9,567 bases of DNA, from assembly GCA_013202515.1 (NCBI GenBank), contig JABMRN010000213.1:1-9567 (forward strand), in the 5' to 3' direction. A program made the translations under genes and the position numbers. Under the pieces are notes generated by a model. It saw nothing but the letters and a program-made list of their open reading frames with translations. It was not told where the DNA came from and ran no database searches. This document shows, piece by piece, positions 1 to 6,791 of the stretch. Within the stretch, counting starts at the first letter, position 1; every line of letters begins with the position of its first letter. This DNA comes from Candidatus Omnitrophota bacterium (GTDB lineage Bacteria; Omnitrophota; Gorgyraeia; JABMRN01).

Positions 1-1
1 G

Positions 2-1381
2 CTTAAGATAATGGTATTTGATTTCGGCGGAGGCACCCTTGACGTAACCGTCATGGAAATGTGGGCCGAAGGAGGATTTAAGGTTCTTTCTACGAGCGGT
101 GATACGCATTTAGGCGGAACCGACATGGATAACAAGCTTATAGAATATATTGCGGAACAGTTTAAGAAGGAAAGCAGCCTTGACCTTAGAAACGATAAAA
201 TGGCTATGCAGAGACTAAGAGAGGCTGCTGAAAAGGCAAAAGTAGAACTCTCCAGTGCCCTTACAACTGACATAAACCTTCCTTATATAACAGCAGACCA
301 GACTGGACCCAAACACCTTACCATGACTCTCAACAGAGCGAAATTGGAAGAGCTTGTAAGTCCGATTGTGGATAAATGCCAGCATCCATTAGAACAGGCC
401 ATAGCCGATGCAAAAGTCAAGCCAGCCGAAATCGATAAGATTATCATGGTTGGTGGTCCGACAAGAATGCCCATAGTTCAAAGTTTTGTTGAAAAATACG
501 CAGGAAAGAAGATAGAAAGAGGCATTGATCCAATGGAATGCGTGGCCATGGGAGCAGCAATACAGGGTGCCATTATAACGGGAGATGCTAAGGATGTTCT
601 ACTTTTAGACGTTACGCCTTTATCTCTTGGAATAGAAACACTCGGTGGAATTACTACAAAGCTTATCGAGCGAAATACCACGATTCCGACAAAAAAGAGT
701 CAGACTTTCTCGACAGCTGCCGATAGTCAACCGGCTGTTACAATCCGTGTTCTTCAGGGCGAACGTCAGATGGCAAACGACAATACCGAACTCGGTAGAT
801 TTGACCTGGTCGGCATACCCCCTGCACCAAGAGGGGTACCGCAGATAGAGGTTACATTCGATATAGATGCAAACGGCATTGTGCACGTTCATGCCAAGGA
901 CGTGGGAACGGGAAAAGAGCAATCAATTAAAATCACTGCTCCAAAAAAGCTTTCAAAGGAAGAGATTGATAAGATGGTTAAGGATGCCGATAAGTTCCAG
1001 GAGCAGGATAAAAAGAAGAAGGAAGAAGTTGAGTTAAAAAATACTGCAGATACGCTTGTCTATTCTATTGGGAAAAGCCTTAAGGATTACGGTAATAAGG
1101 TCTCCAAGGAAGAAAAAGAAACCATCGAGAAGAAGCTAACAGACCTTAAGGAATCACTCAAGAAAGACAACATGGAAGACATAAAAAAGAAAACAGAAGA
1201 ACTTCAGAAGGCATCATACAAGCTGGCTGAGGAAGTTTACAAAGATGCACAGAAAAAACAACAGACCAAGCAGGATCCTCAAAAGCCAGAGGACAAAGGA
1301 CAAGCCAAAGAGGCAAAGAAGGACGAAGATGTTGTTGATGCCGATTATAAGGTAGAAGACGACGGGAAAGAGAAGAAGTAG
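2..1381 (+). CDS. dnaK: Hsp70 chaperone DnaK, 5'-truncated by the window edge
   Basis: Cytosolic ATP-dependent chaperone that binds exposed hydrophobic peptides together with DnaJ and GrpE. The reading frame is already open at base 2 (codons for L-K-I before the Met at base 11), so that Met is internal. About 190 N-terminal residues of the usual ~620-640 are missing. Counting from the Met at base 11, the phosphate-binding loop DFGGGTLD is at 4-11. The second nucleotide-site motif VGGPTRMP is at 147-154. The interdomain linker DVLLLDVTPLSLGIET is at 195-210. The substrate-binding beta domain follows (LQGER 248-252, PAPRGVPQIEVTFDIDANG 271-289). A charged helical lid then leads to a Lys/Glu-rich tail with the typical bacterial DVVDADYK near the end. 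The stop shares a base with the dnaJ start. The GGPTRMP and ERGIDPMECVAMG segments differ from E. coli DnaK and recall archaeal-type DnaKs (from memory). Confidence 0.97.
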   Translation, partial: LKIMVFDFGGGTLDVTVMEMWAEGGFKVLSTSGDTHLGGTDMDNKLIEYIAEQFKKESSLDLRNDKMAMQRLREAAEKAKVELSSALTTDINLPYITADQTGPKHLTMTLNRAKLEELVSPIVDKCQHPLEQAIADAKVKPAEIDKIIMVGGPTRMPIVQSFVEKYAGKKIERGIDPMECVAMGAAIQGAIITGDAKDVLLLDVTPLSLGIETLGGITTKLIERNTTIPTKKSQTFSTAADSQPAVTIRVLQGERQMANDNTELGRFDLVGIPPAPRGVPQIEVTFDIDANGIVHVHAKDVGTGKEQSIKITAPKKLSKEEIDKMVKDADKFQEQDKKKKEEVELKNTADTLVYSIGKSLKDYGNKVSKEEKETIEKKLTDLKESLKKDNMEDIKKKTEELQKASYKLAEEVYKDAQKKQQTKQDPQKPEDKGQAKEAKKDEDVVDADYKVEDDGKEKK

Positions 1382-2508
1382 TGAAACGTGATTATTATGA
1401 AGTTTTGGATGTAAAAAAGAACGCAAGCGAATCCGAGATAAAAAGCGCATATCGCAGCCTTGCGATGAAACACCATCCAGACAAGCACAAGGGCGATAAG
1501 GTGGCTGAGGAAAAATTTAAGGAAATCTCCGAAGCATATGAGGTATTGAGCGATTCCAATAAGCGTGCGACCTATGATCAGTTTGGTTACGAAGGATTAA
1601 AGGGTGCTTTTGGAGGCGGTGGTTTCGGATGGGAGAATTTTACCCACTTTTCAGATCTTGAGGATATTTTCAGCAGCTTCGGAAATTTAGGCGATCTTTT
1701 TGGATTTGGTTCTAGAAGTCGGCGAGGGGGTCCACGAAGAGGCGCTGATTTACAATACGAATTAGAGATTACGCTTGAAGAGGCTGTTTTCGGTGTTGAG
1801 AAAACAATTAAAGTAGAACGTTCTGAGAGCTGTACTGTTTGCGGTGGTAGTGGTTCCAAACCTGGAACCAAGGAAGAGACTTGCACTGTTTGTAGCGGTA
1901 GAGGGCAGATCTCAAGTGTGAGCGGTTTTTTCAGTGTTAGCCGCACTTGTCATAGATGCAATGGCCGCGGAAAAATAATCAAAACCCCATGCACAAAATG
2001 TGCAGGAAGGGGAAAAGTCAGAGCCAGCAGAAAAATAAAGGCAAATATTCCAAGGGGAGTCGATAACGGTTCAAGGCTTAGGATTCAGGGAGAAGGAGAA
2101 GCAGGAGAAAAGGGTGGATCAAGCGGCGATTTCTACGTTCTCATATATGTTAAAGAGCATTCTGTTTTTAATAGGCATGATGATAACGTATACTGCCAGG
2201 TTCCAATTTCTTTCATTACCGCGGTATTCGGTGGTGAAATTAAAATCCCCACCCTTGAAGGAGATATCATGATGAAGGTGCCTGCCGGGACCCAAAGCGG
2301 CAGGGTTTTCCGCCTTAAACAAAAAGGTGTTTATTATCTGCAGGGAACAGGAAGAGGTGATGAGCACTGCAGAGTCATTGTTGAGACACCGACGGATTTG
2401 AACACAGAACAAAAAAAGAAGCTTAAAGAATTTGCCAAGGCCTGTGGCGAAGAAATTCGACCAAAGACAAAAAGTTTTGTTGAAAAAATGAAAAAGGCAT
2501 TTAAATAA
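1381..2508 (+). CDS. dnaJ: Class A J-domain co-chaperone DnaJ
   Basis: Stimulates DnaK ATP hydrolysis and delivers unfolded substrates. At 375 aa it is full length for the family (E. coli about 376). The J domain covers residues 1-68, with the essential HPD at 32-34. A Gly/Phe-rich linker spans about 74-118. The zinc-binding domain has all four CxxCxGxG repeats intact: 151-158, 168-175, 190-197 and 204-211. Two C-terminal beta-sandwich substrate domains follow (about 212-345), then a Lys-rich tail. The start is GTG, whose G is the last base of the dnaK TAG stop (TAGTG), preceded by a purine-rich GAAAGAGAAGAAG stretch. The GTG choice is supported by the MKRDYYEVLDV opening, which is where family members begin. 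The 1-base overlap implies translational coupling and balanced DnaK/DnaJ output. Confidence 0.98.
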   Translation: MKRDYYEVLDVKKNASESEIKSAYRSLAMKHHPDKHKGDKVAEEKFKEISEAYEVLSDSNKRATYDQFGYEGLKGAFGGGGFGWENFTHFSDLEDIFSSFGNLGDLFGFGSRSRRGGPRRGADLQYELEITLEEAVFGVEKTIKVERSESCTVCGGSGSKPGTKEETCTVCSGRGQISSVSGFFSVSRTCHRCNGRGKIIKTPCTKCAGRGKVRASRKIKANIPRGVDNGSRLRIQGEGEAGEKGGSSGDFYVLIYVKEHSVFNRHDDNVYCQVPISFITAVFGGEIKIPTLEGDIMMKVPAGTQSGRVFRLKQKGVYYLQGTGRGDEHCRVIVETPTDLNTEQKKKLKEFAKACGEEIRPKTKSFVEKMKKAFK

Positions 2509-2533
2509 AGAATAAATATAAGAAAGAGAAGCG

Positions 2534-2791
2534 ATGCCAACTTACGAGTACGAATGCCAAAAATGTAAACACGACTTTGAGGCATTCCAAAGCATAACAG
2601 CCAAAGCACTTACCCAATGTCCTAAATGTAAAGGCGAGGTTCACCGCCTTATAAGTAAGGGCGGGGGTATAATTTTTAAAGGTTCGGGTTTTTATCATAC
2701 TGATTATAAAAATAAGAAGAAGAAAGATTCCTGTCCCGGTGAAAAAAAGAATCCGGGCTGCGACTCTTGTCCGGCAAAGAAAAAAGATTAA
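2534..2791 (+). CDS. FmdB-family small zinc-ribbon protein
   Basis: An 85-aa protein of the FmdB/CxxC zinc-ribbon family, often annotated as a putative regulatory protein; its molecular role is not established. The opening MPTYEYECQKC is diagnostic. Two zinc knuckles, CQKC (8-11) and CPKC (29-32), should hold one zinc ion. The family's GSGFYHTDY segment is at 50-58. Many members end in a Ser-rich tail; this one instead has a Lys-rich tail with three more cysteines (C67, C76, C79), the last two as CDSC. The start ATG has a purine-rich ribosome site (AGAAAGAGAAG) just upstream, 25 bases after the dnaJ stop. It probably rides on the dnaK-dnaJ transcript, but nothing visible ties it functionally to the chaperones. 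Confidence 0.9.
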   Translation: MPTYEYECQKCKHDFEAFQSITAKALTQCPKCKGEVHRLISKGGGIIFKGSGFYHTDYKNKKKKDSCPGEKKNPGCDSCPAKKKD

Positions 2792-2803
2792 AAAAGGGGC
2801 GCT

Positions 2804-4072
2804 ATGGCTACGATTAAAGCATTCAGAGGGCTAAGTTATAACCCTGATAAAATAGCCAACCTCGAAAACGTTGTTGCCCCGCCTTATGACGTCATTTCAC
2901 AAACAATGCAGAATTACTTCTACGAAGTAAATCCGTACAATATAATAAGACTGATTCTCGGAAAAGAAAGCGACGGAGATAATGCTAGAAACAATAAATA
3001 CACAAGGGCGCACTTTTACCTGGAAGGATGGATTAAAAAAGCAATTTTAATTAAAGATAAGAAACCGTCCGTTTATGTTTATAGACAAACATATCTTCAC
3101 GAGGGAAAAAAAAGGACACGTACAGGTTTTCTAACGCTTATGAAGATAGAAGACCCACATAAAAGCGGTGTTCTCCCGCATGAATATACATTGAACAAGC
3201 CTAAGGTAGACCGCCTGAATCTAATAAAGAAGGTAAATGCAAATCTAAGCCCCATCTTTTCTCTGTATCATGATAGAAAATTCACTATACCAAAATTAAT
3301 CAGAAAATCTATAAAGAGTGTTCGGCCAATTGCAATGCTTGACTTTGAAGGCGTTAGGCATCAGTTGTGGAGAATTTCCGATAAGAAAACGATCGCAAGG
3401 CTCATAAAGCTAATGAAGGGAAAAAAGGTGTTCATCGCTGACGGCCATCACCGCTATGAGGTTGCTTTTACATACAAGCGGATGATGTCTAAAAAAAGAA
3501 ACGCTGATTATATAATGGTGTATTTTACTAATTTAAGCGACACGAAAAACGTCACCATTCTTTCAACTCACAGGCTCCTTAAGAAAATAGGAACCAAGAA
3601 GAAGGCTGATATCCTGAAATTGTTAAAGGGTTCCTTTGAGGTTATGAAATTCAGCAATCTCAAATCTCTCATGAATTCCCTTTCGAGAGATAAGAAGAGG
3701 CCCCGTTTCGGTATTTATATGGGGAACAAAAAATTTTATCTTGTTTCGCTTAAAAAAGGAATATCTATTTCTATGGTCATAAAGGGTAATAAATCATCCC
3801 AGTGGAAGAAGTTGGATGTTACCGTTCTACACAATCTCATAATGAAAGATTTATTAGACTTGAAATATTCTGAAGAGAATATAAAATACCTTAGGGATCC
3901 CCTTGTAGCCTGTAGCCTTGTTGATAAAGGGGAGTACGGTATAGCGTTTTTGCTGAATCCTACAAAGGTTCACCAAGTAAAAGAAGTTGCGGAAAGAGGC
4001 AACATGATGCCGCAGAAATCCACATATTTTTATCCGAAACTTCTTACAGGACTTGTAATTAATAGGTTTTGA
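2804..4072 (+). CDS. DUF1015 family protein
   Basis: A 422-aa soluble, very Lys/Arg-rich protein with no signal peptide or membrane segment. It matches the DUF1015 family by its ordered motifs: KAFRGLSYNP (5-14), APPYDVIS (25-32), PYNIIRL (44-50), YVYRQTY (91-97), a conserved HEYT (126-129) followed by KPKVDRL and NLSPIFSLY, and ADGHHRYEVA centred on D213-R217. The family's function is not firmly known. The DGHHR box resembles the nucleotide-binding GxHR motif of the ParB/sulfiredoxin fold, which includes serine kinases of the SerK type, so a kinase or other nucleotide-using role is possible; this is inference. The start has a good AAGGGG ribosome site (2794-2799) four bases upstream and lies 12 bases after the zinc-ribbon gene. 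The stop is 6 bases before the corrinoid protein start, so it is embedded in the operon. Confidence 0.88.
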   Translation: MATIKAFRGLSYNPDKIANLENVVAPPYDVISQTMQNYFYEVNPYNIIRLILGKESDGDNARNNKYTRAHFYLEGWIKKAILIKDKKPSVYVYRQTYLHEGKKRTRTGFLTLMKIEDPHKSGVLPHEYTLNKPKVDRLNLIKKVNANLSPIFSLYHDRKFTIPKLIRKSIKSVRPIAMLDFEGVRHQLWRISDKKTIARLIKLMKGKKVFIADGHHRYEVAFTYKRMMSKKRNADYIMVYFTNLSDTKNVTILSTHRLLKKIGTKKKADILKLLKGSFEVMKFSNLKSLMNSLSRDKKRPRFGIYMGNKKFYLVSLKKGISISMVIKGNKSSQWKKLDVTVLHNLIMKDLLDLKYSEENIKYLRDPLVACSLVDKGEYGIAFLLNPTKVHQVKEVAERGNMMPQKSTYFYPKLLTGLVINRF

Positions 4073-4078
4073 TCTAAA

Positions 4079-4717
4079 ATGTTTGAAGAAATAAGACACG
4101 AATTAGAGATTGGCAATGCCGCGGGAGTAAAAGAGCTCGTCGTAAAACTTTTAGAAGAATCCGTTCTGCCCAAAAGGATTCTTGAAGAAGGCCTTGTTTC
4201 GGGCATGGATCTTATAGGTGCAAAGTTCCGGAAAAACGAAGTTTTTATTCCAGAGGTTATGATAGCGGCTAAGGCCATGCATGCGGGGCTTGACGTATTG
4301 AATCCGCATCTTGCAAAAAGCGGCGTGAAGCCGGCAGGAAGGATTTTGATAGGGACCGTTAAAGGCGATCTTCACGATATCGGAAAGAATATCGTTGGGA
4401 TGATGTTTAGAGGCGCGGGTTTTGAGGTTGTTGACTGCGGCATAGACGTTTCTCCAAAAAGCTTTGTCGAGGCACTCGAAAAAGAGGCTTTTGATATAGT
4501 GGCAATGTCTTCGCTTCTTACCACCTCAATGCCTTTTATGGATGAGACGCTAAAGTTGCTCAAGTCTGAAGGATTAGATCTTAAGGTAAGGACGATGGTT
4601 GGGGGTGCGCCCGTTACTCAGGATTTCGCAGAAAGAATAGGTGCAAGCGGCTATGCCAGTGACGCAAGTCAGGCAGTGGATAAAGCAAGAGAACTTTTGG
4701 GGATAGTAAGGGTATAA
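4079..4717 (+). CDS. Cobalamin-binding corrinoid protein (MtaC/MtbC/MttC type)
   Basis: Carries a methyl group on a bound corrinoid between two methyltransferases. At 212 aa it has the standard length and two-domain layout of methyltransferase corrinoid proteins. An N-terminal helical cap (about 1-86; VIPEVMIAAKAMH-like segment at 56-68) precedes a Rossmann-type B12 domain (about 88-210). The B12 signature DxHxxG is intact as D97-x-H99-x-x-G102, with H99 the predicted lower cobalt ligand. SSLLTTS (144-150), VGGAPVT (174-180) and GYASDA (191-196) are the other cofactor-contacting loops. No substrate methyltransferase (MtaB/MtbB/MttB), UroD-like MtaA/MtbA, MtgA or RamA-type activator lies in the window, so substrate and acceptor cannot be assigned. 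The ribosome site is weak, suggesting coupling to the preceding gene. The stop TAA overlaps the accD ATG by one base. Confidence 0.93.
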   Translation: MFEEIRHELEIGNAAGVKELVVKLLEESVLPKRILEEGLVSGMDLIGAKFRKNEVFIPEVMIAAKAMHAGLDVLNPHLAKSGVKPAGRILIGTVKGDLHDIGKNIVGMMFRGAGFEVVDCGIDVSPKSFVEALEKEAFDIVAMSSLLTTSMPFMDETLKLLKSEGLDLKVRTMVGGAPVTQDFAERIGASGYASDASQAVDKARELLGIVRV

Positions 4718-5562
4718 TGGCACTATTTAAGAAATCGAAATACACAAAAGTTACAGTCACGAAGAAAAAAGACATACCAAGCGGTCTATGGGTTAAATGT
4801 GAGGGATGCGGGGAGCTGGTATACAGGAAGAAGCTCGAGGAAAACCTAAGTGTATGTCCAAAATGTAACTTCCATTTTACCCTTGGGGCAAGAGAAAGAG
4901 TTGCATTACTAGCCGATGAGGGCACCTTCAAGGAGTTCTACGAAAACATGCAGGTTATGGACCCCTTGAATTTTAAAGGGCCCAAGACATATAAAGATAA
5001 GATCAAATCTGACCAGGAAGCCACAGGCCTAAAAGAAGCAGCTATTGTTGGCGAAGCTAAGATTGATAAGCTGAATGTTGCCTTGGGGGTAACAGATTCA
5101 AGATTTATAATGGGTTCGATGGGATCTGTCGTCGGAGAAAAAATCACCCGCTTAATAGAGTATTCCACAGATAATAAAGTACCCCTTATTATTGTTTCAG
5201 GCTCGGGCGGAGGGGCCAGGATGTATGAAGGCCTTATAAGCCTAATGCAGATGGCAAAAACAAGCGCTGCGCTTGCCAGGCATAACGAGAAAAAGGGATT
5301 ATTTATCTCCGTTTTGACGAATCCTACTATGGCAGGGGTTCTGGCTAGTTTTGCCTCTCTTGGGGATATCATAGTGGCTGAGCCGAGAGCACTCATAGGC
5401 TTTACAGGCCCACGTGTTATAGAACAGACGATAAGACAAAAATTGCCAAAGGGATTCCAGAGGTCGGAATTCATGATGGATCACGGTCTTATTGATTTAA
5501 TTGTGCAGAGAAAGAATATGAAGGAGATGCTTGCAGGTCTCATAAGACACTTTTGCGGCTAG
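4717..5562 (+). CDS. accD: Acetyl-CoA carboxylase carboxyltransferase subunit beta
   Basis: Zinc-containing beta half of the carboxyltransferase, which moves CO2 from biotin carboxyl carrier protein to acetyl-CoA, giving malonyl-CoA for fatty acid synthesis. The length of 281 aa is normal. The N-terminal zinc finger has C28, C31, C47 and C50. The crotonase-fold core contains GSMGSVVGEK, GSGGGARMYEG (oxyanion-hole glycines), SLMQMAKTSAAL, LTNPTMAGV, GFTGPRVIEQTIR and LPKGFQRSEF. Relative to E. coli AccD, some loop residues differ (GGSMGS to MGSMGS, ASGGAR to GGGAR, TMGGV to TMAGV). Similar GGGARMYEG loops occur, as I recall, in PVC-related bacteria, so this looks like lineage variation rather than loss of activity. 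The ATG overlaps the corrinoid-protein stop and has AAGGG at 4708-4712. accA, accB, accC and folC are not in the window. Confidence 0.97.
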   Translation: MALFKKSKYTKVTVTKKKDIPSGLWVKCEGCGELVYRKKLEENLSVCPKCNFHFTLGARERVALLADEGTFKEFYENMQVMDPLNFKGPKTYKDKIKSDQEATGLKEAAIVGEAKIDKLNVALGVTDSRFIMGSMGSVVGEKITRLIEYSTDNKVPLIIVSGSGGGARMYEGLISLMQMAKTSAALARHNEKKGLFISVLTNPTMAGVLASFASLGDIIVAEPRALIGFTGPRVIEQTIRQKLPKGFQRSEFMMDHGLIDLIVQRKNMKEMLAGLIRHFCG

Positions 5563-5585
5563 TCCTTTACGGAAAGGCGGTTAGC
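5558..5585 (+). other. Imperfect stem-loop across the accD stop codon
   Basis: GCTA (5558-5561) can pair with TAGC (5582-5585), and inside it CCTTT (5564-5568) pairs with AAAGG (5573-5577) around an ACGG loop. The two stems are separated by a small asymmetric internal loop. No T-run follows, so it is not a canonical intrinsic terminator. It could be a 3' end stabiliser or a Rho-related end for the upstream operon. A smaller AGC-GAAA-GCT hairpin with a GNRA-type loop (5583-5592) overlaps its right arm and could be an alternative fold. Confidence 0.35.
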
Positions 5586-5593
5586 GAAAGCTG

Positions 5594-5621
5594 TTGACTT
5601 TGAACACGATATCATTATAAT
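5594..5621 (+). promoter_or_regulatory. Sigma70-type promoter for the ABC ATPase gene
   Basis: TTGACT (5594-5599, five of six -35 consensus bases), a 16-base spacer and a perfect TATAAT (5616-5621). It is the best promoter match in the window and sits in the 68-base gap after accD, which fits a new transcription unit. The expected transcription start, A5628 or A5629, is only two or three bases before the ATG at 5631. The mRNA would then be nearly leaderless, and the AGG at 5622-5624 would be left outside the transcript. Confidence 0.7.
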
Positions 5622-5630
5622 AGGCATAAC

Positions 5631-6734
5631 ATGGCTCAAATAAGTCTAAAAAACATTAATAAAACTTTTCCTGGTGGGGTTGTAGCCGTTAAAGATCTGA
5701 ATTTAGGGGTCGACAATAAAGAATTTGTAGTTCTAGTCGGACCTTCTGGATGTGGCAAATCAACCACGCTTCGTATGGTAGCCGGTTTAGAAGAACCTAC
5801 CTCTGGCGAAGTTTTTATAGGAGACAAACAGGTAAACAACGTTCCTCCCAAAGACAGAAACATTGCTATGGTGTTTCAAAATTACGCTCTTTATCCCCAC
5901 ATGTCTGTTTATGGAAACATGGCTTTTGGTCTTAAATTAAGAAAATATCCCCGCAAGGAGATTGACGCAAGGGTTAAAGATGCAGCAATCATTCTAGGTC
6001 TTGATAAGCTTCTAAAAAGAAAGCCAAGAGAGCTTTCCGGAGGACAGAGACAGAGAGTGGCTGTCGGAAGGGCAATTGTAAGAAAGCCCATAGCTTTTTT
6101 ATTTGATGAACCCTTAAGTAATCTTGACGCAAAGCTCCGTGTTCAGATGAGAACAGAAATACATAGGCTTCATATAAAATTGCAGACAACGATGATTTAC
6201 GTTACACATGATCAGACTGAGGCTATGACGCTTGGACAGAGAATAGTTATTATGAATGACGGCATTATTCAACAGCAGGCCGACCCGATCACGGTTTATG
6301 ATAAACCTATTAATAAATTTGTTGCTGGTTTCATAGGTACCCCTCCAATGAATTTATTAAACGGAAAGATCATTAAAAAAGATGGCAAGTTTTATTTTGA
6401 CGAAGGAAGAATTCGAGTTAAGCTTGTAGATGAAATGGTGCCGAAGATGAGCACTTATGTTGATAAGGAAGTAATATTCGGCATAAGAAGCGAAGATATA
6501 TATGACAAATTATTTGTCTCTGAGGCACCTCCAGAAAACGTTGTAACGCTTGCTTGCGAGGTAGTCGAACCAATGGGTTCAGAGGTTTATCTTTATCTCT
6601 CGACGGGAAAACACAGTTTGATAGCCAGGGTCGGAGGGCATAACAGGCCTCAGATCAATCAGGACATGGACCTTGTTTTTGATATGAACAAGATTCACTT
6701 CTTTGATAAAGATACAGAAAAAGTTATCATATAG
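5631..6734 (+). CDS. ABC transporter ATP-binding protein, MalK/UgpC/MsmX family
   Basis: ATPase subunit that powers an importer, in this subfamily usually for sugars, oligosaccharides or glycerol-3-phosphate, on the inner face of the membrane. The 367-aa length is typical. All nucleotide-site motifs are intact: Walker A GPSGCGKST (37-45), Q-loop Q83 in VFQNYALYPH, signature LSGGQRQR (135-142), Walker B with D159 and E160, D-loop SNLD (163-166) and switch H193 in YVTHDQTEA. A C-terminal MalK-type regulatory OB/TOBE region follows (about 236-367), with GIRSEDI (284-290) and VVEPMGSEVYLYL (311-323). No permease or solute-binding protein gene is adjacent, so it may be a shared ATPase serving several importers, as MsmX does. 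The substrate cannot be assigned. It appears to have its own promoter (5594-5621). Confidence 0.95.
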   Translation: MAQISLKNINKTFPGGVVAVKDLNLGVDNKEFVVLVGPSGCGKSTTLRMVAGLEEPTSGEVFIGDKQVNNVPPKDRNIAMVFQNYALYPHMSVYGNMAFGLKLRKYPRKEIDARVKDAAIILGLDKLLKRKPRELSGGQRQRVAVGRAIVRKPIAFLFDEPLSNLDAKLRVQMRTEIHRLHIKLQTTMIYVTHDQTEAMTLGQRIVIMNDGIIQQQADPITVYDKPINKFVAGFIGTPPMNLLNGKIIKKDGKFYFDEGRIRVKLVDEMVPKMSTYVDKEVIFGIRSEDIYDKLFVSEAPPENVVTLACEVVEPMGSEVYLYLSTGKHSLIARVGGHNRPQINQDMDLVFDMNKIHFFDKDTEKVII

Positions 6735-6763
6735 TTTTAAATGTAAAGCCGCGCCAACCCTAT

Positions 6764-6791
6764 TTGCCTTTAAGCGGACAGGTATTATAAT
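6764..6791 (+). promoter_or_regulatory. Candidate promoter abutting the first cyclase start
   Basis: TTGCCT (6764-6769, four of six -35 bases), a 16-base spacer and a perfect TATAAT (6786-6791) touching the ATG at 6792. Its expected transcription start (about 6797-6799) falls inside the coding region and on pyrimidines, which is a mark against it as the promoter of the full-length protein. An AGG at 6780-6782, nine bases before the ATG, would serve as ribosome site on a transcript reading through from the ABC ATPase gene. Confidence 0.35.

Noticed and set aside
620..922. 100-codon - strand frame opposite dnaK
   Set aside because: Antisense to the conserved DnaK substrate-binding domain, with no plausible start context or family resemblance.
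1587..1946. 119-codon open frame on the - strand opposite dnaJ
   Set aside because: Its Pro/Ser-rich translation mirrors the Gly-rich and zinc-finger codons of dnaJ; no independent support.
3106..3113. Run of eight A in the DUF1015 gene, and a similar run at 7472-7479 in the first cyclase
   Set aside because: Considered as slippage sites for programmed frameshifting, but both frames are intact through the run and no alternative-frame product makes sense.
4713..4718. TATAAT overlapping the accD start codon
   Set aside because: It arises from the fused stop/start TAATG of coupled genes, with no convincing -35 box at 16-18 bases; a real promoter here is unlikely.
4938..5474. Long open frame of 178 codons on the - strand opposite accD
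   Set aside because: It lies wholly antisense to a clear, conserved accD, the translation resembles no family I know, and there is no ribosome site. It is a by-product of accD codon use.
5563..5630. Possible c-di-GMP or cobalamin riboswitch in the gap before the ABC ATPase
   Set aside because: The presence of cyclases and a B12 protein made this worth checking, but the 68-base gap is too short, lacks the conserved core of either class, and mostly lies upstream of the predicted transcription start.
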